64,000 bases of DNA from Bowmanella sp. JS7-9 (GCF_004329715.1 NZ_JXSY01000021.1:1-64000); one strand, 5' to 3'. Shown: positions 16,726-26,314, counted from the stretch's first letter. The notes: a model not told the origin generated them from the sequence alone. Translations and numbers: made by a program.

Positions 16726-18660
16726 TTAAAATTTACTGAGTTGCTGAATTTGCTCAAGAAAAAGTGGTTTTTGCAAGACCAGTGAGATATTCAGCGGTGC
16801 AATCAGTTCATCGCTCAGTTCGCGGCCACTAAGAATCACTAAATCTACCTGCTCATCGCTGGCACGCAGCTCTTCAAGCAAGCTTAAGCCATCCTGATCG
16901 GGCAAGCCTAAATCAACAATAATTCGTGCATAACTGTGGTGTTTGGCACGCTGTTTACAGTCCTCCGCGTTGTGCACCACATCGACGCTTATGCCCTGCA
17001 TTTCCAGCATCGCAGCGGTGGCTTCAGCTGCATCTGGATCATCTTCGACCAATAACCAGTTGCCCTCAGATTGGCGGGCACTGGCCGGTGCCAGATAATG
17101 TTGCAGGACGCCGGCCAATTGATTGGTTTCCATCGGCTTGGCCAGCATATCGGTAAAACCCATGGCATGCAGTTGCTCCGCCCGGCCTTTTAAGGTGGCA
17201 GCGGTAAGTGCCAGAATCGGAATATCGTCGACACGCTGACGCAGAGCCCGAATAGCCTGGTAGCCATCCATTTGTGGCATGTGCAGGTCGAGCAAAATAA
17301 CATCATAGGGCTGGCCGTTATCCAACGCGGCAAATGCCAGTTCAACGGCCTGTTGACCATTCGCTGCGGTGTCCGCGAGCACACCAAAATGGCGGATTTG
17401 CGCCTGCATCATATCGCGCAGGTCTGGCATATCGTCTACCACTAACACCCTTCCTTCTAACTTAAGTGGGGCGGGGCGCTGCCAGTTGGCGCGTTCACCC
17501 GTTAAATCAATCACATGGAGTGGATTGTCGGGGATATCACCGATCGGCAAACTAACAAAAAATTCACTGCCCTGACCGATAGCGGAGGTGACGTTCAGGG
17601 TACCTCCCATGCGCTGCACCAGTTCGGCACAGATGGCTAAGCCCAGACCTGTACCTTGAGTGCTTTTCCTGACAGCATCTTCAACCTGTTCAAAGGGCTG
17701 GAAAATCTTGTCCAGGTGCGCGCTGTCGATACCAATGCCGGTATCCTGCACGCTCAGTTGTAATGGGCAACTAGTGTGTTCCGGCTGGTAACGTATTTTC
17801 AACGTGACACTGCCCCGCTCGGTAAACTTAATCCCATTGCCAATCAGATTGATCAACACCTGCCGAAAGCGTGTCGCATCGACCAGAATCATCTGCGGTA
17901 CCGGGGCCGGGCAGTCGAAATTAAGTGCCAGATTTTTTTCCAGTGCCAGCGCATGGGTCAAGGCCATCACTTCGCTGAGCATACTGGCCAGATTCATCGG
18001 ACTGGGGTTGAGCTCCAGCTTATCCGCGGCGATTTTAGACAGATCCAGAACATCATTGAGCAGGCTGAGTAAATGCCGGCCGTTACGCAAGATGGCATGT
18101 AATTCCTGCTGGGGCTGTGCGGCGGGGGCGCGCGATAGCAGCAATTCGGTGTAACCCAGCATGGCGGTCAATGGGGTACGCAATTCGTGGCTAAGGTGGG
18201 CGAGAAAACGGTCCTTGGCGCGGTTTTCGGATTCGGCGCGCAGTCGCTCCAGTTTTTCCCTTTGCATGTCACGCCGTGCCAGTGCATAGCGAATTGAGCG
18301 GATAAAACGGCCGCTATCCACTTCCGCTTTGAGTAAATAATCGGTAGCACCTGCATCCAGCGCCGCTTCATCCACCTGACTGTCTGCCTGACCGGTCAGC
18401 ATCACCACCGGCGGCGCACTATCTGACTGATTTATCTGGCGAAGAACGTCAATGCCGGTATGGGCCCCGAGCTGATAATCTAACAGGCATAAATCAAAAT
18501 GCTGATGGGTGAGCTGATTCAATCCCTCGCCGGCATTGCTGGCCCACACTACCTCAACCTGCCAGTGTGGCAATTGTTCGAGGCTGTCGCGGGTCAGAAT
18601 GTAATCGTCTTCATCATCTTCGATGAGCAGGATCCGAACCCGGGGGAGCTGACTGGTCAT
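16726..18660 (-). CDS. Hybrid histidine kinase, REC-HisKA-HATPase-REC-REC
   Basis: A 644-residue soluble signalling protein with no membrane helix. The order is: receiver 1 (about 7-125, acceptor in LCLLDYQLG), HisKA with phospho-His in FLAHLSHELRTPL, HATPase (N box NLIGNGIKF, G boxes DTGIGI and GTGLGLAI), receiver 2 (VILLDLHMPQMDG) and receiver 3 (RIIVDLGLPDQDG). The N-terminal receiver means it takes its input from another kinase, most simply the CHASE3 kinase two genes upstream. It overlaps the preceding response-regulator gene by four bases. Confidence 0.93.
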   Translation of the reverse strand: MTSQLPRVRILLIEDDEDDYILTRDSLEQLPHWQVEVVWASNAGEGLNQLTHQHFDLCLLDYQLGAHTGIDVLRQINQSDSAPPVVMLTGQADSQVDEAALDAGATDYLLKAEVDSGRFIRSIRYALARRDMQREKLERLRAESENRAKDRFLAHLSHELRTPLTAMLGYTELLLSRAPAAQPQQELHAILRNGRHLLSLLNDVLDLSKIAADKLELNPSPMNLASMLSEVMALTHALALEKNLALNFDCPAPVPQMILVDATRFRQVLINLIGNGIKFTERGSVTLKIRYQPEHTSCPLQLSVQDTGIGIDSAHLDKIFQPFEQVEDAVRKSTQGTGLGLAICAELVQRMGGTLNVTSAIGQGSEFFVSLPIGDIPDNPLHVIDLTGERANWQRPAPLKLEGRVLVVDDMPDLRDMMQAQIRHFGVLADTAANGQQAVELAFAALDNGQPYDVILLDLHMPQMDGYQAIRALRQRVDDIPILALTAATLKGRAEQLHAMGFTDMLAKPMETNQLAGVLQHYLAPASARQSEGNWLLVEDDPDAAEATAAMLEMQGISVDVVHNAEDCKQRAKHHSYARIIVDLGLPDQDGLSLLEELRASDEQVDLVILSGRELSDELIAPLNISLVLQKPLFLEQIQQLSKF

Positions 18661-19118
18661 TGCGTGTTATCCCGCTCCCGTGGCAGTTCAACAAATTCGA
18701 CCCAGTAACGGCCAAGAGTGGCCATCAGTTCAACCAACCCTTCAAAGGTGACTGGTTTGGTTATATACGATGCTGCACCGAGATCATAACCGCGGATCAT
18801 ATCCTCTTCCTGTTTAGAGGTGGTGAGGATAACCACCGGAATGCTGCGTAACTGTACGTCTTGTTTGATTTCCTGCAGAGCTTCGCGGCCGTCCATGCGT
18901 GGCATATTTAAGTCCAGCAGAATCAATCCGGGACGGGGCGCATTGCCGGGTTCGGCGAACTTGCCCTGACGGCGCAGATAATCTAACAGTTCGACACCAT
19001 CGTTGACGCAGCGTAGTTCATTCAGTACGCGGGATTCTTTCAGGGCATCCTGGGTCAGTAACCGGTCATCTTCATCATCATCAGCCATCAGTATGGTGAT
19101 CGGGGTCGCTTGCATCAT
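18657..19118 (-). CDS. Single-domain response regulator (Rcp1-like)
   Basis: A 153-residue receiver alone: acidic pocket ADDDEDD at the start, acceptor in LILLDLNMPRMDG, then VILTTSKQEEDM and SYITKPVTFEG. There is no output domain. Rcp1-type receivers carry phosphate between kinases. It overlaps the kinase gene upstream by 38 bases and the hybrid kinase downstream by four, so the three are translated together and probably form a phosphorelay. Confidence 0.92.
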   Translation of the reverse strand: MMQATPITILMADDDEDDRLLTQDALKESRVLNELRCVNDGVELLDYLRRQGKFAEPGNAPRPGLILLDLNMPRMDGREALQEIKQDVQLRSIPVVILTTSKQEEDMIRGYDLGAASYITKPVTFEGLVELMATLGRYWVEFVELPRERDNTQ

Positions 19119-20649
19119 CTTGTGTTACTCCCAATATGGGTAGTTGAATAATCATCCGGGTGCCCTTACCCGGCTCACTTTCGGCGATCAGGTGGCCGCC
19201 ATGCCGTTCTGCAATGCGACGGCAAACAGCCAGACCAATCCCGGTTCCTTTGTATTCATCCCGACCATGCAGACGCTGAAATGGCACAAAGATCTTTTCT
19301 GCATATTGTGGGTCAAAGCCAATGCCATTGTCCTGAATCACTACCTCATGCATGGGCTTAATCCCCTCGGTTGTGCGGTAGCTAAGCACCACGCGGGGAG
19401 GCGTATCAGGCCGATGAAACTTCAGACTGTTGCCAATCAGATTAAGTAACAACTGATACATCTGATTGCCATCGGCACGCACGATTGGCAGCGTGTCACT
19501 ATTTACCTCGCCGCCAGCTTCATCGATGGCAACTTCCAGGTCATCCAAAATGGTGGTCAGGGTCTCGTTCAGATCAACATCTTCAAAGGCTTTACCGCGG
19601 GTCGACACCCGGGAATATTCCAATAAGTCTGATATCAACCGCGACATGCGTCCGGCTGCGTTACGCATGCGGGTTAAGTAGTCGATACCCTTCTCGCCGA
19701 GATTGGCACTAAATTGCGTTTCCAGCCGTTCACCAAAGGCCTGAATCTTACGCAATGGTTCCTGTAAGTCATGAGAGGCAACAAAGGCAAAATCTTCCAG
19801 TTCGCGATTAGAGCGGCTCAGTTCATCGGAATACAATTGCAACTCGCGGGTGCGTTTGGCCACCTGTTCAGCCAGATCGATGTTTTGCTGTTCCAGTGCC
19901 GCGCGGTAGCGAATGTCCTTACGAATATTCACCATCGCGACCACTAACAGGGTGATCACCAGCAAAAAACTCAGGCTGCCGGAAATGATAAACACCAGCT
20001 GCGCTTCATTTTGCGCCTGCTGCAGTTGTTTAAAGCGTTGTTCACGCAAGGTATATTCAGCGGCTTCGATATCCTGAAACAGGCTATGAATTTCACGGTA
20101 AAGATTGCGGCCGCGGTTAGTCAGCAGGGTTTTCAGTGCTTGTGGTTGCTTTTCATTCAGCGCCAGATTGACTGTCTCAATCAGTTCTAACTTTTTCAGT
20201 TCGATCAGCTGTAGGACCAGGTCGATTCGTTCGCGCTGACCGTCAATTTCGGTGGAGATTTGCTTGACCTTTTCTACCTGGCCATCCAGCACCGACAGCG
20301 CATTATCATAGGGTTGCAGATAGCTTTCATCCTGGGTGAGCAGGTATCCGCGCTGACCGCTTTCCGCCGCCAGCACGCTCTGGTGCAAATCCTTTAATTT
20401 GGAGATCACGTCTGAGGTATTTACCAGGCTGCGCTGGCTTTCGGTCAACTCGCGCACGGTTTGCATTGCCAGACCAGCATTGACCGCCAGCACCACCAGA
20501 ATCAGCGCTGCCAAGGTAAACCAGTAATAAATACGTTTTCGGCCTGCTCGGGAACTGTCCATGTCGCGATGTCGGATCCAGTTAATGGTGCGCAAAAAAG
20601 AGGCAACCAGAGTAACCCGTTCCGACTCACATTGGTAGTCAGTCGCCAT
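19081..20649 (-). CDS. CHASE3-domain sensor histidine kinase
   Basis: An inner-membrane kinase: a first membrane helix (RIYYWFTLAALILVVLAV), a periplasmic CHASE3 sensor of about 140 residues with the typical AAESGQRGYLLT motif, a second helix (FIISGSLSFLLVITLLVVAM), a coiled linker, HisKA of the bacteriophytochrome type (FVASHDLQEPLRK) and HATPase (NLIGNSLKF, DNGIGF, GTGIGLAVC). 522 residues from the first ATG, which overlaps the MscS gene by 11 bases; an ATG at 20562 (MDSSRAGRK) would give a more usual N-terminus. The signal is unknown; the upstream channel gene suggests osmotic or membrane stress (inference). Confidence 0.92.
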   Translation of the reverse strand: MATDYQCESERVTLVASFLRTINWIRHRDMDSSRAGRKRIYYWFTLAALILVVLAVNAGLAMQTVRELTESQRSLVNTSDVISKLKDLHQSVLAAESGQRGYLLTQDESYLQPYDNALSVLDGQVEKVKQISTEIDGQRERIDLVLQLIELKKLELIETVNLALNEKQPQALKTLLTNRGRNLYREIHSLFQDIEAAEYTLREQRFKQLQQAQNEAQLVFIISGSLSFLLVITLLVVAMVNIRKDIRYRAALEQQNIDLAEQVAKRTRELQLYSDELSRSNRELEDFAFVASHDLQEPLRKIQAFGERLETQFSANLGEKGIDYLTRMRNAAGRMSRLISDLLEYSRVSTRGKAFEDVDLNETLTTILDDLEVAIDEAGGEVNSDTLPIVRADGNQMYQLLLNLIGNSLKFHRPDTPPRVVLSYRTTEGIKPMHEVVIQDNGIGFDPQYAEKIFVPFQRLHGRDEYKGTGIGLAVCRRIAERHGGHLIAESEPGKGTRMIIQLPILGVTQDDASDPDHHTDG

Positions 20650-21571
20650 GATCGTTTGCCGCAGATCCCTCTTTGCGCGCCGTTGCGCTCAGTTGCTCCT
20701 GTAATGCCACGCCCCCACGGATGCCAAAATCCAGCGTGCGGATCGGGAATGGGATAAGGATGTCATTATCAGCCAGGGTACGTTTAATCACGCTGACGAT
20801 TTGGTGGCGCGCCTCCATAAAGCCAGTTTCCCCCGGGTAGCTGATCCAGCACCATACCAGCAGGTCGATACTGCTGGCACCGAAGCCTTCGCAATACACC
20901 TGAGTCTCGTCCTGACGGATAACAAAATCACATTGATTCAGTGCCTCGACCAACACCTCACGGGCCTTATCCGGGTCATCCGCGTAGGAAATGCCGACAG
21001 GCACTTCAATGCGCCGCACGCCAAGTGCGCTGAAATTGGTCAGCTTGTTCTGAAACAGCATTTTATTGGGCACAATCAGGCGCTGCCCATAAAAACTGGT
21101 AAGCAGGGTGTTGCGCAAATTAATCGTGTCTACGGTGCCAAATACGCCGTCGGCTTCGATCACATCACCGGGCCGAAACGGCTTACGAATACCCATGGCG
21201 ACGCCGGCAATCAGGTTTTCCGTCATATCCTGAAAAGCAAAACCGATAGCCAGACCGACGATCCCGGCACCCGCCAGTAGTGAGGTGACGGTGCCCTTAA
21301 GGCCCAGAAAATCCAGCGCAATAAACAGGCCGATACCCAGAATCAGAATGCGAACGATGGCAGCCAACAAGCTGGCAATCTGCAGGGAATCGACGGAACG
21401 TTTGAGGATTTGCTGTGTGCCGGATGCGATAAAGCGCGCCAGAAATGCAAACACCACGGCAACCAGCAGTGCAACCACCATATTCGGTACGTGTTGTGCA
21501 CCCAGTTCCATCCAGTTGTAGAGTTTGTCGTGGATTAATTGCCAGATTTTGTCCAGTGAGGGGATCTGCAT
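20639..21571 (-). CDS. MscS family mechanosensitive channel
   Basis: Opens under membrane tension and releases solutes during hypo-osmotic shock. 310 residues: three N-terminal membrane helices, with the pore helix GAGIVGLAIGFAFQDMTENL, then the beta domain (IRKPFRPGDVIE) and the alpha/beta cytoplasmic cage ending ILIPFPIRTLDFG. GGAGG lies five bases before the ATG. It is first in a five-gene minus-strand run with a histidine kinase, response regulator, hybrid kinase and acetyltransferase, an unusual setting for this family. Confidence 0.93.
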   Translation of the reverse strand: MQIPSLDKIWQLIHDKLYNWMELGAQHVPNMVVALLVAVVFAFLARFIASGTQQILKRSVDSLQIASLLAAIVRILILGIGLFIALDFLGLKGTVTSLLAGAGIVGLAIGFAFQDMTENLIAGVAMGIRKPFRPGDVIEADGVFGTVDTINLRNTLLTSFYGQRLIVPNKMLFQNKLTNFSALGVRRIEVPVGISYADDPDKAREVLVEALNQCDFVIRQDETQVYCEGFGASSIDLLVWCWISYPGETGFMEARHQIVSVIKRTLADNDILIPFPIRTLDFGIRGGVALQEQLSATARKEGSAANDHGD

Positions 21572-21682
21572 ACTGCCTCCGCGTGCAAATCCAGATTATC
21601 GCAATGCCTGTGCCAGTTTGGTTCTGTTCTTAACTATCTGAATTATATGGCATTAAATTGACAGCTTGCGGATGTAGATATT

Positions 21683-21709
21683 CGGACACAGTAAAATTTA
21701 CCGTGTCCG
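21683..21709. promoter_or_regulatory. 27-base near-perfect palindrome behind the RND gene
   Basis: Arms CGGACACAGTAAA and TTTACCGTGTCCG match at 12 of 13 positions around a central A. The core GTAAAATTTAC (21691-21701) recurs, as its reverse complement, at 25603-25613. There is no T-run, so it is not a clear terminator; it may be an operator or an mRNA-protecting stem. Confidence 0.5.
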
Positions 21710-21717
21710 CGCAAGGA

Positions 21718-24099
21718 TTACGCCAGATAACGTTTCAACATCACAGGTAGCAATAGCAGGTCGGTCAACAGGGCGAATAGCATGGCCGCCGCGGTGAGCA
21801 GGCCAAACAGCAAACTGGGCACAAAATCAGAAAATGCCAACAGGGAAAAGCCCACGGCAATCAGGCTGCTGGTATACAGCATGGCGCGACCCACATGGTC
21901 GAAGGTGTGCGCCATGGCGTCGCCGTTTTGATCTTTCTGCTGGCGATAGTGGTGCACCATATGAATGGTATCGTCGACCGCAATGCCCATGGCAATGGCG
22001 GAAATGGTAATCGTCATCAGATCCAGCGGAATTGCCAGATAGCCCATCAAGGCGAGAATCATCAGGGTACATAACACATTAGGCACCAGCGCAATCAGCG
22101 CGACTTTGGGATGACGGAATAGCAGCCACAGAATCAGATACAGGGCAACGTAGACAATCCCCAGGGTCAGAATTTGTGACTCAAACAAACGCTGCAAAAT
22201 GTCCTGATACAACATAAACAGGTTGGTCAGGGTCAGGCGTTCGGAATCAATGCCGTTGGCGTTAAAATCTTCGCGTAAACCAGCCAGGTAGTCGGCGCGG
22301 CGTAACCCCTCGGTACTGTCTTTGACCCGGGTACTGATGCGCAGTTGACGGTGTTCGGGGTCATAGTAGGCGCCGAGCAGGCGTTCACGCAGGTCGTTAT
22401 CCAGCAGATGGTATAAGGCGCTCAATTCATATTCAGTGAGCGGTTTGTCATCATTAATCTGTCGTGCCAGTTCGGTGAAATTTACTACCGAGGTGATATT
22501 GCCGCTGGCAGGATACTGGCGCAGGACTGCCTGAATTTTTTGCAGGGTCAGCACGCTTTGCGCGCTCAGTTCCACGCCGTCTTTCGCTGTATCATCCGGC
22601 AGGTCCACGACCACATCCAGTGCGGTCGTACCACCAAATTGCTGGTCGATAAATTTCAGTTGCTGGTGGACGCGGGTATCTTTGGCAAAGTAGTTCAGGA
22701 AGCTGTTTTCCACATTCAGCAGTAATAAGCCGCCCACACTGATAACCGCCAGCATTGCGCCGACACTGAGGATGAATTTCGGACGGCCATTGACCAGGCG
22801 TAAGGCGCCGGCAAGGAAAGCCTGACTTAGCTGGCTGGCGCTGCTGGGGGCTTCGCGCTTAAATAACATCAAGCAGGCGGGGAACAGCAACAAACTCACC
22901 AGCAGCGACATGCCCATGGCCAGAATCATCATATAGCCAAAACTGACCACTGGCTGGATCCCACTGAAAATCAATGACGCAAAGCCAACCGAGGTCGTAA
23001 TGCCGGCATACAGACACGGGCGGGTCTTGTCAGCCAGGGTTTGACTGACCAGCTCCATCTGACTGGCATCGTCGGCGTTACTGGCTAACTGGCGATATTG
23101 CACAATAAGGTGGACCACAATCGCCAATGTCAGAATCAGCTGCAGCGCAATAAAATTGGACGAAATAATGGTGGTGCGCAGATCAAACGCCCCGAACAGC
23201 CCAATGGTCGCCACTACACTCACTGCGCAACACAGCATCGGCAATATCACCCAACGCCAGTGGCCAAAGAACCACCACAGCAACAGGCAGATAGCACCCG
23301 CAATGGCACTGCCAAAGGTAACCAAATCGGCGCTGATAATATTGATTAGCTCAAAACCCAAAACGTGGGCGCCGCCCAGATACAGTTGGGCGCGTGACTC
23401 ATAGGGTTTAATCAGCTGGTAAATCTGTTCGATTTCCTGTTGACGTTGTTTATCCAGAGCCTGACGCAGGGGATCCGCCTGTTGTTTCAATTTGGCCAGT
23501 TGCTGCTCGTCCTGCTCACTGAGTTCACCCTGTAACCGCTTGCTCTCAATATTGGTGATTTGATTGTCTATCTTTCGCAACGTCTCGTCGTCGCGAAACA
23601 GAATTTGGATTGCCGTGGCGGTCTGTTGCTGATTGACCAGCAAATCAGTAAACAGTGGATGGTTGGTAAAAATCTGTTGCATCTGCTCGGGGCTGAAGTG
23701 CTTTGTCTGCCAGGTAAACTGATCCGGGTTGATATCACCGCCCAGTTGGCCGGCGGTGGACAGTAACGGTACATTGAGTATGTGGGTGACGCCGGCCACT
23801 CTTGGCAATTTACCTAATTGCTGGCTAAGGCTTTCAAGATCATCGAAGGTTGTCTGGCTGAATAACGCGTGTGCCGTTGGCTGGTACGCCAGCAGGATAA
23901 ACTCCTGCGGAGCAAAGCGTTGGTCCATCTGACGGGTTTGGATATAAAGCTGATTGCCTTTACTCAGCAGGGTATCGGCACTGGCATCGATGCGAAAATA
24001 CTGGGCAAACCAGCCCAGCAAAACGCTCAGCAGGATAAAGGCGACGATCACTGTGCGCGGAAAACGCAGCACAAACGCGCTGGGGTTACTGGCCGCCAT
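21718..24099 (-). CDS. MMPL/RND-type exporter
   Basis: A 793-residue inner-membrane transporter of the RND superfamily (MMPL/HpnN-like branch): two repeats, each one helix, a large periplasmic domain and five helices. The helix-4-like stretch MGIAVDDTIHMVHHYR in the second half and TTSVGFASLIFSGIQP in the first are typical. Likely energised by protons. It overlaps the mlaA gene by 14 bases. This pairing is common and suggests it works with MlaA on phospholipid or hydrophobic cargo between the membranes (inference). Confidence 0.88.
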   Translation of the reverse strand: MAASNPSAFVLRFPRTVIVAFILLSVLLGWFAQYFRIDASADTLLSKGNQLYIQTRQMDQRFAPQEFILLAYQPTAHALFSQTTFDDLESLSQQLGKLPRVAGVTHILNVPLLSTAGQLGGDINPDQFTWQTKHFSPEQMQQIFTNHPLFTDLLVNQQQTATAIQILFRDDETLRKIDNQITNIESKRLQGELSEQDEQQLAKLKQQADPLRQALDKQRQQEIEQIYQLIKPYESRAQLYLGGAHVLGFELINIISADLVTFGSAIAGAICLLLWWFFGHWRWVILPMLCCAVSVVATIGLFGAFDLRTTIISSNFIALQLILTLAIVVHLIVQYRQLASNADDASQMELVSQTLADKTRPCLYAGITTSVGFASLIFSGIQPVVSFGYMMILAMGMSLLVSLLLFPACLMLFKREAPSSASQLSQAFLAGALRLVNGRPKFILSVGAMLAVISVGGLLLLNVENSFLNYFAKDTRVHQQLKFIDQQFGGTTALDVVVDLPDDTAKDGVELSAQSVLTLQKIQAVLRQYPASGNITSVVNFTELARQINDDKPLTEYELSALYHLLDNDLRERLLGAYYDPEHRQLRISTRVKDSTEGLRRADYLAGLREDFNANGIDSERLTLTNLFMLYQDILQRLFESQILTLGIVYVALYLILWLLFRHPKVALIALVPNVLCTLMILALMGYLAIPLDLMTITISAIAMGIAVDDTIHMVHHYRQQKDQNGDAMAHTFDHVGRAMLYTSSLIAVGFSLLAFSDFVPSLLFGLLTAAAMLFALLTDLLLLPVMLKRYLA

Positions 24100-24901
24100 C
24101 AGTCGCGTCCTTGTTTACCTCGTCTTCTGCCGGTTGTTGTGCCGCATCGTCACGCATCTGCCCCTGCAGATAGAGATTGCGGAAAAATACATAGGGGTCT
24201 TCGGCCTGATCGTAAAGCTCATCGTAGGTTTTTACCCGAGGACTAAAGTCATGCAGGGCTTTGAAGCCCAGTAACTGGTCGTCGGTGGGATCTTCAAAGG
24301 TGTAGTGCACCGGATGAAACATGGATTCGGTAAAGCTGGATGCGCCGTTACGCAGATCCGACTGGCCGAGAATGGGGATAACCACAAATGCGCCGCGCCC
24401 CACATCATAATGGCGCAGTGTTTCATTGAGACTGGCTTTATCCGCCGGTAGATCAAACCAGGCCGTCGCAGGGTCGAATAAGCCAGCCAGACCAATCGTG
24501 GTGTTGATCAGAAAACGGCCCAAATTGGTAAAGCCACCGGATCCATCGCCCTGCGCAAAATTATTCACCAGGTTGAGAGGCTCGCGCAGGTTAGCAAAGA
24601 AATTACTCACGCCCTGTTTGGCAGGGTCTGGCATGATTGCCTGATAACCGCGGCCGATGGGATTGAGCAAATATCGGTATAACACGTGGTTAAATGCAAA
24701 AATCGGCCGATTAATGCTTTCCAATGGATCGTCAGCCTCATCAATCTGATAACCGACCACGGTGGGTTGCACGGTGACCGTCCCCTGTTGTGTGGAGACG
24801 GTAACGGGCGCCGTTGCGTCAGTGTCTGCTGGCCGCGGTGTCTGACTGCAGGCACCAAGCAGGGTAAGTGAAAGCAGCAGACTGGCAATGGTCAGGCGCA
24901 T
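24086..24901 (-). CDS. mlaA: MlaA (VacJ) family outer-membrane lipoprotein
   Basis: Removes misplaced phospholipids from the outer leaflet of the outer membrane. 271 residues with a lipoprotein signal (LLLSLTLLGAC), then the family core DPLESINRPIFAFNHVLYRYLLNP, GVSNFFANLREP and LGRFLINTTIGLAGLFDPA. It overlaps the RND exporter gene that follows and lies 17 bases behind a CC0125-type lipoprotein gene, so the three form an operon. Confidence 0.93.
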   Translation of the reverse strand: MRLTIASLLLSLTLLGACSQTPRPADTDATAPVTVSTQQGTVTVQPTVVGYQIDEADDPLESINRPIFAFNHVLYRYLLNPIGRGYQAIMPDPAKQGVSNFFANLREPLNLVNNFAQGDGSGGFTNLGRFLINTTIGLAGLFDPATAWFDLPADKASLNETLRHYDVGRGAFVVIPILGQSDLRNGASSFTESMFHPVHYTFEDPTDDQLLGFKALHDFSPRVKTYDELYDQAEDPYVFFRNLYLQGQMRDDAAQQPAEDEVNKDATDGGQ

Positions 24902-24918
24902 AGCAACTCCGTTCGGCG

Positions 24919-25452
24919 TTATACGCCGTTGCGATCCATGCTGGCACGCAGATTATCGGCTAGCTGCGCGGCATCAAAGACCTGATTAGGATTAGTGGGT
25001 TGGCCATCCCCCATACTGATGGTCAGGGTAGTGGAAATATTACCCGCCACTTTACGGGTGCTGATGCTGGTACCTTGATAAGCCGGCGTAACATAACTAC
25101 TGCAACCCAGTAAACCGCACTCTCTGACTACCTGACGCTGGCCGATGGTTTCTTTCACTTCCATCACTTCACGGCTGGTCTGGCTGGTGTCGCTGTCCTG
25201 CAACATAAACCAGTCATGGCCTTTTTGCAGTGTCAGTTCGGCGGCTCGCAACATAGCGTAGTCACGAATCTGGCTGCTTGCCGTGTCTTTGTCAGCGGTG
25301 AAGGTGATTCGGTACTGACTATCCGTGAGTTGCTGCTCTGTGTAGCCTTGCGCGCCTTCTTCGTCGGCCGGTGCGTAAACCTGCGCTTGGTTACTGCTGC
25401 ACGCGGCCAGTAATAGCGCGGCCGTGAGACTCAGATACGTTTTTGTCGACAT
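24919..25452 (-). CDS. CC0125/CC1285-type lipoprotein
   Basis: From the ATG at 25452 (AAGGAG seven bases upstream) the product has 177 residues and a lipoprotein signal (MSTKTYLSLTAALLLAAC). The core GYTEQQLTDSQYRITFTA followed by IRDYAMLRAAELTLQKGHDWF is the mark of this family of uncharacterised lipoproteins. A second tandem-Cys region (ECGLLGCSSY) follows. Function unknown. It is the first gene of the operon with mlaA and the RND exporter and so probably serves the envelope. Confidence 0.8.
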   Translation of the reverse strand: MSTKTYLSLTAALLLAACSSNQAQVYAPADEEGAQGYTEQQLTDSQYRITFTADKDTASSQIRDYAMLRAAELTLQKGHDWFMLQDSDTSQTSREVMEVKETIGQRQVVRECGLLGCSSYVTPAYQGTSISTRKVAGNISTTLTISMGDGQPTNPNQVFDAAQLADNLRASMDRNGV

Positions 25453-25602
25453 CATCTTCTCCTTAATTCCGATAATTACAGTCATGTACGTCGCATCATT
25501 TGATGAACTGCATCAGGGAGAATCAAAAATCAGGCCAGTTAGCAAAACCACGTAAATGGCGGTGTTGGTTGAATTTAGTTGGGGCAGGAGAGGCGAAAAT
25601 CC

Positions 25603-25634
25603 GTAAATTTTACCACTGCGAGGGTGAAATTTAC
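25603..25634. promoter_or_regulatory. Inverted repeat between the mlaA operon and the SYLF gene
   Basis: GTAAATTTTACC (25603-25614) and GGTGAAATTTAC (25623-25634) are inverted copies with a single mismatch, around eight bases. It sits in the divergent promoter region, about 150 bases from the minus-strand start and 107 from the plus-strand start. Its 11-base core is the reverse complement of that at 21691-21701. Confidence 0.5.
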
Positions 25635-25741
25635 CCGATGATTTAAAGGTGACTATGCTCAGGACTGATTTGGCCTGCGTTTACTGTCAGGCACGATATC
25701 TGCAGTGTGGACGGAGACAATTGAATGATGAGGAGAACGAT

Positions 25742-26299
25742 ATGATAAGTCGCTTAATGATGTTGAGTTTGCTGGTGATAGGTTTGGCGGGCTGTGCCAG
25801 CCCTGGCAGCAGTGTTGCTGAAAAACGTGCAGCGGTGCAGGACATGCGCAGCAACGTGCTTAATGAATTGTACGCGCAGAAACCATCGACCCGTGCGCAG
25901 ATTCAGTCGGCGCCTGGCTATGCGGTATTCAGCAATGCCAATGTTAACCTTATTCTGGCCAGCTTTGGCGGGGGTTACGGTGTGGTACAGGATAATGCCA
26001 GCGGTCAGCAAACCTACATGAAAATGGCTGAGGTGGGCGTGGGATTAGGTGCCGGCGTAAAAGACTTCCGTCTGGTGTTTGTGTTCCATAATCGCGACAC
26101 CATGCAACGTTTCGTCGATCAGGGTTGGGCATTTGGTGGCCAGGCTGATGCGGCAGCGAAAGCGGGTGAGCAGGGTGCTGCGGTAGGTGGGGAACTTACC
26201 GTCGACAATATGACCATTTACCAGCTAACCGAAAGCGGTTTAGCGTTACAGGCCACGGTAAAAGGCACCAAATACTGGAAAGACGACGCCCTGAATTAG
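25742..26299 (+). CDS. SYLF (YSC84-like) lipoprotein
   Basis: 185 residues from the ATG at 25742, preceded by GAGGAG. A lipoprotein signal (MLSLLVIGLAGC) is followed by the SYLF domain: APGYAVFSNANVNLIL, GGGYGVVQD, EVGVGLGAGVKDFRLVFVF and GGELTVDNMTIYQLTESGLALQATVKGTKYW as separate blocks. SYLF domains bind phosphoinositides in eukaryotes; in bacteria the role is unknown. Divergent from the lipid-transport operon, which fits a role at the envelope. A GC-rich stem overlaps the stop codon (26285-26305). Confidence 0.88.
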   Translation: MISRLMMLSLLVIGLAGCASPGSSVAEKRAAVQDMRSNVLNELYAQKPSTRAQIQSAPGYAVFSNANVNLILASFGGGYGVVQDNASGQQTYMKMAEVGVGLGAGVKDFRLVFVFHNRDTMQRFVDQGWAFGGQADAAAKAGEQGAAVGGELTVDNMTIYQLTESGLALQATVKGTKYWKDDALN

Positions 26300-26305
26300 G
26301 GCGTC
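26285..26305. terminator. Weak hairpin between convergent genes
   Basis: GACGCCC/GGGCGTC, seven perfect pairs with a seven-base loop, overlapping the SYLF stop codon and lying just beyond the convergent peptidase stop. Neither side has a proper T-run, so terminator function is uncertain. Confidence 0.4.
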
Positions 26306-26314
26306 AATAATCGA

